Notes: generated by a model from the sequence alone, not told the origin. A DNA stretch of 64,000 bases from Bacteroidota bacterium (GCA_016193485.1 JACPRZ010000064.1:1-64000), one strand, 5' to 3'. Counted from the first letter of the stretch, positions 8,146 through 17,610 are shown. Made by a program: numbers and translations.

Positions 8146-9732
8146 ATGCCCCAAATTGAAATAAATCCGGAATTTCAAAAGGCGCTTGATATTATTGAAG
8201 GCACCGGTAAAAACCTTTTTCTCACCGGCAGGGCCGGCACCGGCAAATCAACGCTGCTTCAGTACTTCCGTGAGACCACAAAAAAGAAAATTGTGGTCCT
8301 GGCTCCTACAGGCGTTGCCGCATTAAACGTTAAGGGACAGACCATTCATTCCTTCTTCGGGTTCCGGCCTACCATCACTCCCGATAAAGTGATAAAAATC
8401 CCGAAAAAGAAACAGGCGGGTACCATTTATAAAAAACTTGATGCCATCATCATTGATGAAATTTCAATGGTGCGTGCCGACCTGCTCGACTGCGTGGAGA
8501 AGTTTATGCGTTTCAACGGCAAAATCCCCGGCAAACCATTTGGAGGAGTGCAGATGGTTTTTATCGGTGACCTGTTCCAGATACCTCCTGTTGTGACGAA
8601 GGATGAAAAATTCATTTTCAGCGAAGGCCATTATGCGAGTCAGTATTTTTTTCATGCGAAGTGCATGAGCAATTTTCCTGTGGAATTCGTTGAACTTGAA
8701 AAAATATACCGCCAGCAGGATGAACGGTTCATCCAACTGCTGAACCGGATCCGCAATAATTCCGTTGATGAAAAAGATATCGCCCTTCTCAATAGCCGTG
8801 TCATCGCTGACTTTAAACCGCCCGAAAAGGAATTCTTCATCTGCCTCACCCCCCGCAACGACCAGGCCGATGAAATAAACCGGCAGCATCTTGATCGTAT
8901 CAAATCAAAAAAATTCATTTACCAGGGTTCCATTGACGGTAATTTTGATGAAAAATCGCTACCTGCAAAAAAATCGCTCGAACTTAAAGCAGGAGCGCAG
9001 GTGATGATGCTCAACAACGACAGCCGCAGCCGATGGGTGAACGGCAGCGTAGGCAAAATTGAGAAGATCATAAAGGGGGGGTACATGGATGAAAATGATG
9101 ATCCGCAGGATGTCGTAATGGTAAAAATTTCGTCCGGTGAACCCGTTGCCGTAACGCCTTACACCTGGGAACTCTACCGTTTTTCGTATGATGAAAAAAA
9201 ATCATCAATAAAGTCGGAGACGGTAGGCACCTTCACGCAGTATCCCATGATGCTTGCCTGGGCAGTAACCATTCACAAGAGCCAGGGGAAGACATTTGAC
9301 CGCGTGATCATTGACATCGGCAAAGGGGCGTTTGCACACGGGCAGGTCTATGTTGCGCTCAGCAGGTGCACTACCCTCGAAGGAATAGTATTGATAAAAC
9401 CGATTCAGAAAAATCACATCTGGGTTGATTACCGCGTGGTAAAATTCATGACGGGATTCAGGTACGGAATTTCAGAGAAGATTATGCCGCTGATGGAAAA
9501 AATTTCCTTTATCGAGCGCGCCATCCGCGAAGAAAAAATCCTTGATATGACTTACCTGAAATCAATAAACGAAAAATCGGAACGGCAGGTTAAACCGGTA
9601 AGTGTCGGACAAGAGGATTATAAAGGGTATAAATACTGGGCGCTTCGGGGTTTTGATTCCCTGTCAGGAACAGAACGGAATTTTAACGTGGCAAAAATTC
9701 TTGACATGGATTATTGGGAAAAAGAAGTATAA
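8146..9732 (+). CDS. PIF1/RecD2-like SF1B helicase with C-terminal WYL-like domain
   Basis: Walker A GRAGTGKST (about residue 32), APTGVAALNV, motif II IIDEISMV, GDLFQIPPV, and the C-terminal SF1 motif TIHKSQGKTFDRVIID with VYVALSRCTTLEGI identify a PIF1-type ATP-dependent DNA helicase. The last ~70 residues (IREEKILDMTYLKS, GYKYWALRGFD, RNFNVAKILDM) resemble a WYL domain, a ligand- or nucleic-acid-sensing module found fused to helicases and regulators. Start set at the ATG at 8146 rather than an in-frame TTG at 8125, which overlaps the promoter. Likely role: genome maintenance. Confidence 0.88.
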   Translation: MPQIEINPEFQKALDIIEGTGKNLFLTGRAGTGKSTLLQYFRETTKKKIVVLAPTGVAALNVKGQTIHSFFGFRPTITPDKVIKIPKKKQAGTIYKKLDAIIIDEISMVRADLLDCVEKFMRFNGKIPGKPFGGVQMVFIGDLFQIPPVVTKDEKFIFSEGHYASQYFFHAKCMSNFPVEFVELEKIYRQQDERFIQLLNRIRNNSVDEKDIALLNSRVIADFKPPEKEFFICLTPRNDQADEINRQHLDRIKSKKFIYQGSIDGNFDEKSLPAKKSLELKAGAQVMMLNNDSRSRWVNGSVGKIEKIIKGGYMDENDDPQDVVMVKISSGEPVAVTPYTWELYRFSYDEKKSSIKSETVGTFTQYPMMLAWAVTIHKSQGKTFDRVIIDIGKGAFAHGQVYVALSRCTTLEGIVLIKPIQKNHIWVDYRVVKFMTGFRYGISEKIMPLMEKISFIERAIREEKILDMTYLKSINEKSERQVKPVSVGQEDYKGYKYWALRGFDSLSGTERNFNVAKILDMDYWEKEV

Positions 9733-9758
9733 CGGTTCATAAAAATGAAGGTTGACAA

Positions 9759-11024
9759 ATGATGATAAGGTGGTTTCTTTGTATCGGTGCAGTTCTAACC
9801 TCTTTCCAAAGCTGGAGCCAGGCGGATAACGCCCTTACCATTGAAGAGTGTTATTCCCTTGCAAAACAAAATTATCCGCTTGCAAAGCAAAAAGAACTTA
9901 TCGCAAAAAGCAAGGACTACAACCTTTCCAACGCAGCAAAAGGATATCTTCCGCAGGCGGGAATATACGGTTCTGCAACATTGCAGTCCGATGTGACGCA
10001 AATACCCGTTAAAATCCCGGGTATGACCATCGAAGCGCCCGGCAAAGACCAGTACAAGGTGTATGGGGAAATAACTCAGACCGTCTGGGACTGGGGCGCA
10101 ATAAATCAGCAGAAAAAATTGCTTGAAACAAACAGCGAAGTTGATAATCAGAAACTTGACGTTGAACTTTATAAACTGAAAGAAAGAATAAACCAGTTGT
10201 TTTTCGGCATCCTGCTGCTTGATGCGCAGATGAACCTGGCCGGTTTGCTGATCAGCGACCTGCAATCCGCCATAAAAAAAACTGAAGCGGCAGTGAGCAA
10301 TGGAATTGCTTTGCCAAGCAGCGCAGACGCTCTGAGAGCAGAACTGTTGAAAGCCGAACAGAAGGCGATTGAACTGAAATATGCAAAGAGCGGCTTTTCA
10401 GAGATGCTGGGGATGTTTATCAACCGGCCGATGGATGATAAAACAATATTGGTAAAACCGGAAATCAAACTCCCCAAGATCGACATAAGCCGGCCGGAAA
10501 TTTCGCTTCTCGAATCGCAGAAAAAAATTTTTGACGCACAGGCAAAACTGCTCAATGCAAAAAATCTTCCGCGCATCGGGATTTTTGTACAGGGGGGGTA
10601 TGGAAGGCCTGCTCTGAATATGCTGAACAATGAATGGGATGCTTACTACATCGGGGGAATCCGTTTTTCCTGGCCATTAACCGGTTTTTACACCCTGCGC
10701 AGGGAAAAAGAGTTGCTGAACATAAACCGCAGTTTCCTGGATGTGCAAAAAGAAAATTTTCTTTTTAACACAAACTTACTGTTGAAACAACAGAACACCG
10801 AAATAACAAAACTGGAAGAATTGATTATCAAGGATGAAGAGATTGTTCAATTGCGCACGGGCATTAAAAATACCTCAAGCGCCCAACTCGAAAACGGAAC
10901 CATTACCGTGAATGATTACATCAGGGAAGTAAATGCCGAAGACATGGCAAAGCAGAACCTGCTGCTGCACCGTATTCAGTTAATCATGGCGCAGTATAAT
11001 TACGGGGTGATTGCGGGGGATTAA
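9759..11024 (+). CDS. TolC-family outer-membrane efflux protein
   Basis: 421 residues with a signal peptide (MIRWFLCIGAVLTSFQSWSQ) and the long coiled-coil pattern of TolC proteins: EECYSLAKQNYP, LPQAGIYGSATLQSD, QTVWDWGAINQQKKL, two heptad-rich helical hairpins, and GGIRFSWPLTGFYTLRREKELL. It should form the outer-membrane duct of the efflux system encoded just downstream (HlyD adaptor, ABC ATPases and permeases). Starts 27 bp after the helicase gene. Confidence 0.9.
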   Translation: MMIRWFLCIGAVLTSFQSWSQADNALTIEECYSLAKQNYPLAKQKELIAKSKDYNLSNAAKGYLPQAGIYGSATLQSDVTQIPVKIPGMTIEAPGKDQYKVYGEITQTVWDWGAINQQKKLLETNSEVDNQKLDVELYKLKERINQLFFGILLLDAQMNLAGLLISDLQSAIKKTEAAVSNGIALPSSADALRAELLKAEQKAIELKYAKSGFSEMLGMFINRPMDDKTILVKPEIKLPKIDISRPEISLLESQKKIFDAQAKLLNAKNLPRIGIFVQGGYGRPALNMLNNEWDAYYIGGIRFSWPLTGFYTLRREKELLNINRSFLDVQKENFLFNTNLLLKQQNTEITKLEELIIKDEEIVQLRTGIKNTSSAQLENGTITVNDYIREVNAEDMAKQNLLLHRIQLIMAQYNYGVIAGD

Positions 11025-11035
11025 GGGGGGGACAT

Positions 11036-11095
11036 TGCCAGGACTAGGTAATTCTGTCCCCCTCTTTGAGGGGGTGTCCGAAGGACGGGGGAGGA
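11036..11095. repeat. GC-rich palindromic repeat between tolC-like and hlyD-like genes
   Basis: Contains CCCCCTC-ttt-GAGGGGG flanked by GTCC/GGAC arms. Same repeat family as at 641-670, 4021-4045 and 15105-15184. Could also influence expression between the two efflux genes. Confidence 0.6.
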
Positions 11096-11132
11096 GAATA
11101 AAAGTTAAACTGCAATAATCACAACTAATAAC

Positions 11133-12038
11133 ATGAAACATCTAATTTCATTTACGATCGCGGCTTTACTCCTCTCTGCCTGCAATAACGGCAACAATCA
11201 GTTTGACGCTTCAGGCGCTTTTGAAGCGCAGGAGATCATCATTTCGGCTGAAACAGCGGGAACGCTTAAGCAATTTGACGCTGAGGAAGGAGAAAACCTT
11301 ACCGCAGGTCAATTCATCGGGTATACAGACAGCACGCAATTGTACCTGAAGAAAAAACAACTTGAAGCGCAGATCAATGCACTGTTGAGCCGGAGGCCAG
11401 ATATCGCAGCCCAGATCGGTGCGTTGCAGGAGCAACTGAAAAGCGCACAGAAGGAGCAAAGCCGGATCGCCAATCTTCTGAAATCGGAAGCGGCAACACA
11501 AAAAATGATGGATGATGTGACCGCCCAGATTGAAGTCCTGAAAAAGCAGATTGATGCTCTCCAATCATCGCTCTCCATAACATCAGGCAGCATCACGCAG
11601 GAAAGCGTCCCTTTGCAGATCACGATTCAACAGGTGAATGACCAGTTGGCAAAATCGCGCATCATCAACCAGGTGAACGGTACCGTGCTGGCAAAATATG
11701 CAGAACCCAATGAAGTGGTTGCGCCAGGTAAACCGCTCTATAAAATTGCCGATCTCTCTTTTCTCATCCTGCGCGCATATATCACAGGAAATCAGTTGCC
11801 GGAAACCGGGCTGAATAAGAAAGTAAAAGTTTTTACCGATAATAGCGCGGGTTCATATAATGAGCATGAGGGTACCATAACCTGGATCAGCGATAAAGCC
11901 GAGTTCACTCCAAAAACCATCCAGACAAAAGACGAACGCGCCAACCTGGTATATGCGGTAAAAATCAGGGTTAAAAATGACGGGTCACTGAAAATAGGTA
12001 TGTATGGGGAGGTACGTTTCCTGCATGGCAACAATTAA
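11133..12038 (+). CDS. HlyD-family periplasmic adaptor lipoprotein of an ABC efflux system (YbhG-like)
   Basis: 301 residues with a lipobox (LLLSAC) at residues 13-18, so inner-membrane anchored by lipid. It has a biotinyl-lipoyl half (AETAGTLKQFDAEEGENLTAGQFIG), a long coiled-coil hairpin (residues ~70-150, QINALLSRRPDIAAQIGAL and following), a second lipoyl half (NQVNGTVLAKYAEPNEVVAPGKPLY) and a beta-barrel. It would link the TolC duct to the ABC2 permeases 3-5 kb downstream. The AAA ATPase gene inserted after it separates it from its transporter genes. Confidence 0.9.
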   Translation: MKHLISFTIAALLLSACNNGNNQFDASGAFEAQEIIISAETAGTLKQFDAEEGENLTAGQFIGYTDSTQLYLKKKQLEAQINALLSRRPDIAAQIGALQEQLKSAQKEQSRIANLLKSEAATQKMMDDVTAQIEVLKKQIDALQSSLSITSGSITQESVPLQITIQQVNDQLAKSRIINQVNGTVLAKYAEPNEVVAPGKPLYKIADLSFLILRAYITGNQLPETGLNKKVKVFTDNSAGSYNEHEGTITWISDKAEFTPKTIQTKDERANLVYAVKIRVKNDGSLKIGMYGEVRFLHGNN

Positions 12039-12081
12039 CCCATAGTAGCATTTTTGTCGGTAAGGGTATACAAATTTTGGC

Positions 12082-12110
12082 TAAATTTGTCGACCATGAA
12101 CGACAAATTT
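12082..12110 (+). promoter_or_regulatory. Promoter within an inverted repeat (candidate operator)
   Basis: TAAATTTG (12082-12089) is a perfect -7 box and is embedded in the left arm of a 10-bp perfect inverted repeat AAATTTGTCG (12083-12092) / CGACAAATTT (12101-12110). The arms flank the expected transcription start of the DUF4143 ATPase gene, which suggests an operator for a dimeric repressor or self-regulation. Confidence 0.5.
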
Positions 12111-12117
12111 GGAAACC

Positions 12118-13308
12118 ATGGAAAACATTACATTTCCCCGGAAAGCAAGAGAGAAACTCATTAAGGAAATCTCTCATCCCGAAATCATTGTATTAACTGG
12201 AATGCGACAGGTTGGCAAAACAACCCTCCTGAATGATATTTATAATGAGACCAGATCGTCAAATAAAATATTCATTGACCTTGAAAATCCTTTAAACCAG
12301 AAGTTGTTTGAAACAGATAACTACGATGATATTTTACGTGAACTCGAACTGAAGGGTTTGTTGCGATCTGAAAAAATGTTCGTTTTTATTGATGAAATCC
12401 AGGTCGTTCCTAACATTACACGTATCATAAAATATATCTATGACCATTATAAAATAAAATTTTTCCTGACCGGGTCAAGCAGTTTTTATCTGAAAAATCT
12501 TTTCCCTGAATCGCTTGCCGGACGAAAATTCACCTATGAACTTTTTCCCCTGGATTTTGAGGAATTTTTGATTTTTAAAAATCAGAAAAAAACATTTTTC
12601 CCGACTTTTGAGGAAAAAGCGAAAAACAAAAGTGCGACAAATCATTCCCGGTATTCTTCACTGTACATGGAATTCCTTGAATTTGGAGGATTCCCGGGCG
12701 TTGTAAAACAACCCGACAGGGACAGAAAAATACGTGCGCTTGAAGATATTTTCCGGTCCTATTTTGAAAAAGATGTAAGGGTTTTATCCGATTTTAAGAA
12801 TCTGAGCAAATTCCGGAATACTGCGTTACTTTTAAGCGCCCGTTGTGGCTCCAAACTGGATATTTCAAAAATTTCATCCGAGGCGGATATTACAAGAGAT
12901 ACTTTATACGCATACATTGATTTTCTTCAGTCAACCTATTTTATTTCCCTTGTACCTCCCTACTCAAAGAATATTGACGGAACGGTACGTGGAGCAAAAA
13001 AAGTGTATTTATGCGATACTGGATTGCTGAATATTTTAAGCCGTGTCAATCCCGGTGCCCTGCTTGAAAATTCAATTTATCAGTCGTTGAGGGGAAAGGG
13101 AGAAGTTTGTTATTTCCAGAAGTATAAAGGGCCTGAAATTGATTTTATCCTGGACAATAAAATTGCTTTTGAAGTAAAACAATCTGCACATGTGCAGGAC
13201 GTAAACCGGTTGCATGGGCTTTGCAGGGACCTTGGTATAAAAGAGCGCTATGTAATCAGTAATAAATATCTTCCGGGTGATACGGTAATTTCTGCACCTG
13301 ATCTGTAA
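12118..13308 (+). CDS. AAA_14/DUF4143 family ATPase
   Basis: About 396 residues. Walker A GMRQVGKTT near the N-terminus, Walker B VFIDEIQ, sensor FLTGSSSFYLKNLFPESLAGR, then the DUF4143 half (FEFGGFPGVV, AYIDFLQSTYFISLVPPY, KVYLCDTGLLN) ending in a PD-(D/E)XK-like segment (GPEIDFILDNKIAFEVKQ). This family is common and poorly understood in bacteria and archaea. Start taken at ATG 12118; an in-frame TTG at 12109 lies in the operator repeat. It interrupts the efflux operon and has its own promoter, so it looks acquired. Confidence 0.85.
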   Translation: MENITFPRKAREKLIKEISHPEIIVLTGMRQVGKTTLLNDIYNETRSSNKIFIDLENPLNQKLFETDNYDDILRELELKGLLRSEKMFVFIDEIQVVPNITRIIKYIYDHYKIKFFLTGSSSFYLKNLFPESLAGRKFTYELFPLDFEEFLIFKNQKKTFFPTFEEKAKNKSATNHSRYSSLYMEFLEFGGFPGVVKQPDRDRKIRALEDIFRSYFEKDVRVLSDFKNLSKFRNTALLLSARCGSKLDISKISSEADITRDTLYAYIDFLQSTYFISLVPPYSKNIDGTVRGAKKVYLCDTGLLNILSRVNPGALLENSIYQSLRGKGEVCYFQKYKGPEIDFILDNKIAFEVKQSAHVQDVNRLHGLCRDLGIKERYVISNKYLPGDTVISAPDL

Positions 13309-13344
13309 AATTTATCCCGGACAAAACCAGTTCTGTAAACTGTG

Positions 13345-14262
13345 ATGAGTGCAATTTCAGTCAAGGGTATCACTAAAACTTATATTTCATCCGCAACACC
13401 TGCAGTTGACCGGTTTTCATTTGACGTATCAGGTGGGGAATTGTTCGGCCTTATCGGCCCGGATGGCGCTGGCAAAACAACTTTATTCAGGATTCTCACA
13501 ACGCTGCTCCTGCCTGACAGCGGAACTGCAACCGTTGACGGATGCGATATCATCAGGGATTATGCTGTCATCCGAACCCGTGTAGGATATATGCCGGGGA
13601 GATTCTCGCTTTACCAGGATCTGACGGTTAAAGAGAATATCAATTTCTTCGCAACGGTTTTCGGAACCACCCTAAAAGAAAATTATTCCCTGATAAAAGA
13701 TATTTATGTTCAACTGGAGCCGTTTATCAAACGCAAAGCCGGAAAACTTTCAGGGGGGATGAAACAGAAACTCGCGCTCTGCTGCGCCCTCATTCATAAA
13801 CCGGTAGTTTTATTCCTGGATGAACCCACCACCGGGGTGGATGCCGTTTCGCGGAAAGAATTCTGGGCTATGCTCAGGCGGCTGAAAGAAGAGGGCATCA
13901 CGATACTTGTTTCAACTCCCTACATGGATGAAGCCATGATTTGCGAACGGATCGCGCTTGTGCAGTCGGGAAAAATTTTATCTGTTGACACGCCCGCCAA
14001 TATCGTAAAATCCTACCCGGGAAAACTCTTTGCAGTGCGGTCCGGTTCAATGTATCGCCTCCTGAACGATTTAAGAAGTTATAAAGATACCGGAACATGC
14101 TTTGCATTCGGTGAATACCTTCATGTATCATTTATTGCGGATGATGAAAACCGCCAGCGCTTGATAACCGGTTACCTTGCTGAAAGAGGACACACCAATA
14201 TTGAAATAAAACCTGCGGAACCGTCAATAGAAGATTGTTTTATCAAACTGATGAAAAATTAA
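13345..14262 (+). CDS. ABC transporter ATPase, first half of a YbhF-like pair
   Basis: Walker A GPDGAGKTT (near residue 40), Q-loop region GYMPGRFSLYQDLTV, canonical signature LSGGMKQ, Walker B VVLFLDEPTTGVD, and the switch position replaced by STPYMDEA, as in YbhF/drug-exporter ATPases. The ~80-residue C-terminal extension is typical of this subfamily. ATG at 13345 is preferred to the overlapping GTG at 13342. In E. coli this domain and the next gene are one polypeptide; here they are split. Energises multidrug or steroid-like efflux through the ABC2 permeases. Confidence 0.9.
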   Translation: MSAISVKGITKTYISSATPAVDRFSFDVSGGELFGLIGPDGAGKTTLFRILTTLLLPDSGTATVDGCDIIRDYAVIRTRVGYMPGRFSLYQDLTVKENINFFATVFGTTLKENYSLIKDIYVQLEPFIKRKAGKLSGGMKQKLALCCALIHKPVVLFLDEPTTGVDAVSRKEFWAMLRRLKEEGITILVSTPYMDEAMICERIALVQSGKILSVDTPANIVKSYPGKLFAVRSGSMYRLLNDLRSYKDTGTCFAFGEYLHVSFIADDENRQRLITGYLAERGHTNIEIKPAEPSIEDCFIKLMKN

Positions 14263-14276
14263 TACGATTAAATACG

Positions 14277-14299
14277 GTCAGGATTGCAAATCCTGACCA
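14277..14299. repeat. GGTCAGGATT palindrome
   Basis: Perfect 10-bp inverted repeat GGTCAGGATT-gca-AATCCTGACC between the two ABC ATPase genes, just before the second start codon at 14311. A short palindrome of the repeat type frequent in Bacteroidota; it could act as a translation-modulating hairpin. Confidence 0.6.
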
Positions 14300-14310
14300 A
14301 CAATAACAAA

Positions 14311-15054
14311 ATGCCTGAGCCGGTAATCACTACTAAAAACCTTACCAAGCGTTTCGGTAATTTTACTGCCGTTAATGAAATTTCGTTCGAAGTGTATCCG
14401 GGCGAGATCTTCGGTTTCCTGGGAGCCAACGGAGCGGGAAAAACAACGGCTATGCGGATGTTGTGCGGGCTTTCAAGGCCTACGGCAGGCAAAGCGACCG
14501 TAGCCGGCTATGATGTGTACAAACATCCTGAAAAAATAAAACAGAATATCGGGTACATGAGCCAGAAATTTTCCCTTTACGAGGATCTGACCGTTATGGA
14601 AAACATCCGCTTCTATGCCGGCATTTATGGTTTAACCGGTTCTGTGATCAAAGACAAAGGCAAGCGCACACTAAGTCAACTCGGATTGCAGGATGAAGCG
14701 GATAAATTAGTGGGAGACCTGCCGCTCGGCTGGAAGCAAAAATTATCATTTTCGGTGGCGATCATTCATCAGCCGAAAATTGTTTTTCTCGATGAACCGA
14801 CAAGCGGAGTTGATCCTGTTACGCGCAGGCAGTTCTGGGATATGATCTATAAAGCGGCCGATGAAGGCATGACCGTTTTTGTCACAACACACTATATGGA
14901 TGAATCGGAATATTGCAACCGCATTTCCATCATGGTGGACGGAGTGATACGCGCCCTTGATTCTCCGCGCAGATTAAAAGAGGAGTTTTCGTCCTCTTCA
15001 ATGGATGAGGTTTTTTTTACACTTGCACGGGGAGCGAAGGGAAAATCTGAATAG
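14311..15054 (+). CDS. ABC transporter ATPase, second half of a YbhF-like pair
   Basis: 247 residues with Walker A GANGAGKTT, GYMSQKFSLYEDLTV, Walker B IVFLDEPTSGVDP and TTHYMDESEYCNR. The signature is the degenerate LPLGWKQ, characteristic of the second nucleotide-binding domain of YbhF-type exporters. ATG 14311 chosen because an upstream in-frame TTG (14284) lies inside the palindrome. Expected to pair with the preceding ATPase as a heterodimer with one canonical and one degenerate site. Confidence 0.9.
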   Translation: MPEPVITTKNLTKRFGNFTAVNEISFEVYPGEIFGFLGANGAGKTTAMRMLCGLSRPTAGKATVAGYDVYKHPEKIKQNIGYMSQKFSLYEDLTVMENIRFYAGIYGLTGSVIKDKGKRTLSQLGLQDEADKLVGDLPLGWKQKLSFSVAIIHQPKIVFLDEPTSGVDPVTRRQFWDMIYKAADEGMTVFVTTHYMDESEYCNRISIMVDGVIRALDSPRRLKEEFSSSSMDEVFFTLARGAKGKSE

Positions 15055-15104
15055 AATTTTTCCAAAGTTGAATATTTTGTATGTAATGAAGCCGTGTGGA
15101 ATTC

Positions 15105-15184
15105 TACACACCCCCTTTCCCCCTCTTATTAGAGGGGGGATAATAACAAGTCCCCTCTAAAAAGAGGGGATTTAGGGGTGTGTA
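15105..15184. repeat. Double-hairpin palindromic repeat
   Basis: Outer arms TACACACCCC (15105-15114) / GGGGTGTGTA (15175-15184) enclose two inner hairpins (CCCCCTCT/AGAGGGGG and CCCCTCT/AGAGGGG). Fills most of the 193-bp gap between the second ATPase and the first permease; the rest of the gap shows nothing recognisable. Confidence 0.7.
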
Positions 15185-15247
15185 AATCAAGACGAAACGT
15201 TATACATATACAAAGTAATATACTCTGTAAAAATTATTATTTAATTC

Positions 15248-16354
15248 ATGAACCAGTTACTTGCATTCGTCCGCAAAGAATTCGCACATGTTTTCCGCGA
15301 CCGGAAAACGCTCCTGTTGCTTTTCGGATTACCCATCGCACAAATCGTGATTTTCGGCTTTGCAATGACCAATGAAATAAAAAATTCAAGTATTGTTGTC
15401 GTTGATTATTCCCGTGATCCGGAGACCATTAAAATCACGCAGCGGGTTGAAGCGAGCATGTATTTCGAAATTGAAAAATCACTTATGTCGCATGCGGAAA
15501 TTGAAAGCGCCTTCCGGGAAGGTAAAATAAAACTCGCACTTGTTTTTCCTTCAGGGTTTCAGAAGGACCTGCTTCATCTTCATAAAACCCAGGTTCAGAT
15601 CATTGCCGATGCCACGGATATCAACACGGCCAACGCACTCACCGGTTACCTGTCAAACATCATCTACGATTACCGCACAGAACTATTGGGAAATAATCCG
15701 GTACCCATGCAGATCATCCCGGTTGTGCGCATGCTGTACAACCCGCAACTGCGGGGAGAGCACACCTTTATTCCGGGGATCATGGCTATGGTGATGCTGC
15801 TGGTGTGCGTGATGATGACCGCCATATCCATCGTCAGGGAAAAAGAGACCGGGACGATGGAGGTTTTGCTTGTATCGCCTTTTAAACCCATCATGGTCAT
15901 CATTTCCAAATTCATTCCGTATCTTATTATTTCGCTTGTTAACATCACATCCATCCTGCTGCTGAGTTACTTTGTACTCGGTTTACCGGTAAAGGGAAGC
16001 ATCCTCCTTTTATACGCAGAAAGTTTTCTCTTCATCATCACTGCACTTTCGCTCGGATTGCTGATTTCCATTCTTGCAAAATCACAGCAGACCGCCATGT
16101 TCACCTCCCTGATGTTGACCATGCTTCCTACGCTGTTGCTCAGCGGGTTTATTTTTCCTGTCGAAAGCATGCCCTTGTTACTGCAATGGCTTTCCAATGT
16201 TGTTCCTTCGCGCTGGTTTTACATTATTGTAAAATCAATCATGATAAAGGGAGCCGGTTTCTCTGCCATCTGGATGGAAACATCCATTCTTGCCGGCATG
16301 ACGCTTTTCCTCCTCGTCATCAGTTTAAGGAAATTTAAAATCCGGCTTGCATGA
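15248..16354 (+). CDS. ABC2-type permease (YbhS-like)
   Basis: 368 residues. N-terminal TM after RKEFAHVFRDRKTLLLLFGLPIAQ, a large periplasmic domain (DYSRDPETIKITQRVE ... residues ~50-165), then five TM segments beginning at FIPGIMAMVMLLVCVMMTAIS, with the coupling motif REKETGTMEVLLVSPF. This is the ABC-2 membrane family used by multidrug exporters with HlyD and TolC partners. The stop overlaps the next start by 4 bp (ATGA), indicating translational coupling. Confidence 0.92.
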   Translation: MNQLLAFVRKEFAHVFRDRKTLLLLFGLPIAQIVIFGFAMTNEIKNSSIVVVDYSRDPETIKITQRVEASMYFEIEKSLMSHAEIESAFREGKIKLALVFPSGFQKDLLHLHKTQVQIIADATDINTANALTGYLSNIIYDYRTELLGNNPVPMQIIPVVRMLYNPQLRGEHTFIPGIMAMVMLLVCVMMTAISIVREKETGTMEVLLVSPFKPIMVIISKFIPYLIISLVNITSILLLSYFVLGLPVKGSILLLYAESFLFIITALSLGLLISILAKSQQTAMFTSLMLTMLPTLLLSGFIFPVESMPLLLQWLSNVVPSRWFYIIVKSIMIKGAGFSAIWMETSILAGMTLFLLVISLRKFKIRLA

Positions 16355-17469
16355 GAACGCTCCTTCACCTGCTGCAGAAAGAATTCAGGCAGATATTCCG
16401 CGATCCCACCCTCCTTCGCGCCATCCTTATCGCTCCCTGTCTCCAGTTACTCGTGCTGCCATGGGCTGCCAATTACGAAGTAAAGAATATTCAACTTGCC
16501 GTAATGGACCAGGACCGTTCACCGGTTTCGCAAAAACTCAAAGCAAAAATTTTTTCATCCGGATACTTTATTCCTGCCGGGTATCCGCATAGTTACCATG
16601 ATGCATGGCAATTTATCGAAAGGGATAAAGCCGATATTGTTATGGTTCTGCCCCGCAATTTTGAAAGAACCCTTGTGCGTGAAAACAAAGGAAAAATTTT
16701 TCTTGCCGTCAACGCCATCAACGGCATAAAGGCGACCGTAGGCAGCGGATACCTTGCCGGAATCATTGTGAATTTTAATAAAGAAATCGTGATGGAATTG
16801 TTTCCACCGGAAAAAATCAGTCCTGTTCCTGAAATTGAAATAACCTCAATCAACCGTTTCAACCCGATGATGAATTACCGCACCTTCATGGTACCCGGTA
16901 TCCTCGTCATGCTGGTTACGATGATAGGAGGCATGATGTGCGCGCTGAATATTGTAAAGGAAAAAGAGATAGGAACCATAGAGCAGATCAACGTATCGCC
17001 TGTAGGCAAATTTCATTTTGTTCTCGGTAAACTTATTCCTTTCTGGATTATCGGGATGGTGGTTTTTACAATCGGCCTGGCAATAGCATGGTTAGTTTAC
17101 GGAATTATTCCTGCAGGCAGCATTGCATTGCTTTATCTTTTCTTATCGGTTTACCTGCTTGCTGTGTTGGGACTTGGATTGCTCATCTCCACATATTCTT
17201 CCACGCAGCAGCAGGCGATGTCACTGGCATTTTTCTTCATAATGATCTTTAACATGATGAGCGGACTTTTTACGCCCATTGAGAGCATGCCGCAGTGGGC
17301 TATTGTGATTGCGCGGCTCAACCCGCTCAGTTATTTCATTGATGTGATGCGGATGGTGGTGCTTAAAGGCAGCGGATTTCAGGATGTAACTACACACCTG
17401 CTTGCGGTATGCGGATTTGCAGTAGTATTTAATGTATGGGCGGTACTGAATTACCGGAAGAGGGTGTGA
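16351..17469 (+). CDS. ABC2-type permease (YbhR-like)
   Basis: 372 residues, same architecture as the preceding gene: QKEFRQIFRDPTLLRAILIAPCLQ, a periplasmic domain, then TM segments from FMVPGILVMLVTMIGG with KEKEIGTIEQINVSPV, and NPLSYFIDVMRMVVLKG near the end. Forms the heterodimeric membrane part of the exporter. Last gene of the efflux group; the following ~85 bp to the tRNA promoter show no gene. Confidence 0.92.
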   Translation: MRTLLHLLQKEFRQIFRDPTLLRAILIAPCLQLLVLPWAANYEVKNIQLAVMDQDRSPVSQKLKAKIFSSGYFIPAGYPHSYHDAWQFIERDKADIVMVLPRNFERTLVRENKGKIFLAVNAINGIKATVGSGYLAGIIVNFNKEIVMELFPPEKISPVPEIEITSINRFNPMMNYRTFMVPGILVMLVTMIGGMMCALNIVKEKEIGTIEQINVSPVGKFHFVLGKLIPFWIIGMVVFTIGLAIAWLVYGIIPAGSIALLYLFLSVYLLAVLGLGLLISTYSSTQQQAMSLAFFFIMIFNMMSGLFTPIESMPQWAIVIARLNPLSYFIDVMRMVVLKGSGFQDVTTHLLAVCGFAVVFNVWAVLNYRKRV

Positions 17470-17555
17470 ACGGTTATCCGGAGGTGGTTTGCAACAATCT
17501 AAAGCAGTTGGGGAAAATTAGGTCAGGCAGATGGAAGGAGTATCAAATAAAATAG

Positions 17556-17563
17556 TATCTTTG
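17556..17563 (+). promoter_or_regulatory. -7 box of the initiator tRNA gene
   Basis: TATCTTTG, a perfect TAnnTTTG match, 15 nt upstream of the first tRNA nucleotide (17578), so transcription would begin a few nucleotides before the mature 5' end. Confidence 0.65.
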
Positions 17564-17610
17564 TCGTCCCAAAAAATTGCGGGGTAGAGCAGTTGGTAGC
17601 TCGTCAGGCT

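Noticed and set aside
8464..8889. Minus-strand frames inside the PIF1 helicase
   Set aside because: Antisense shadows of a well-supported gene.
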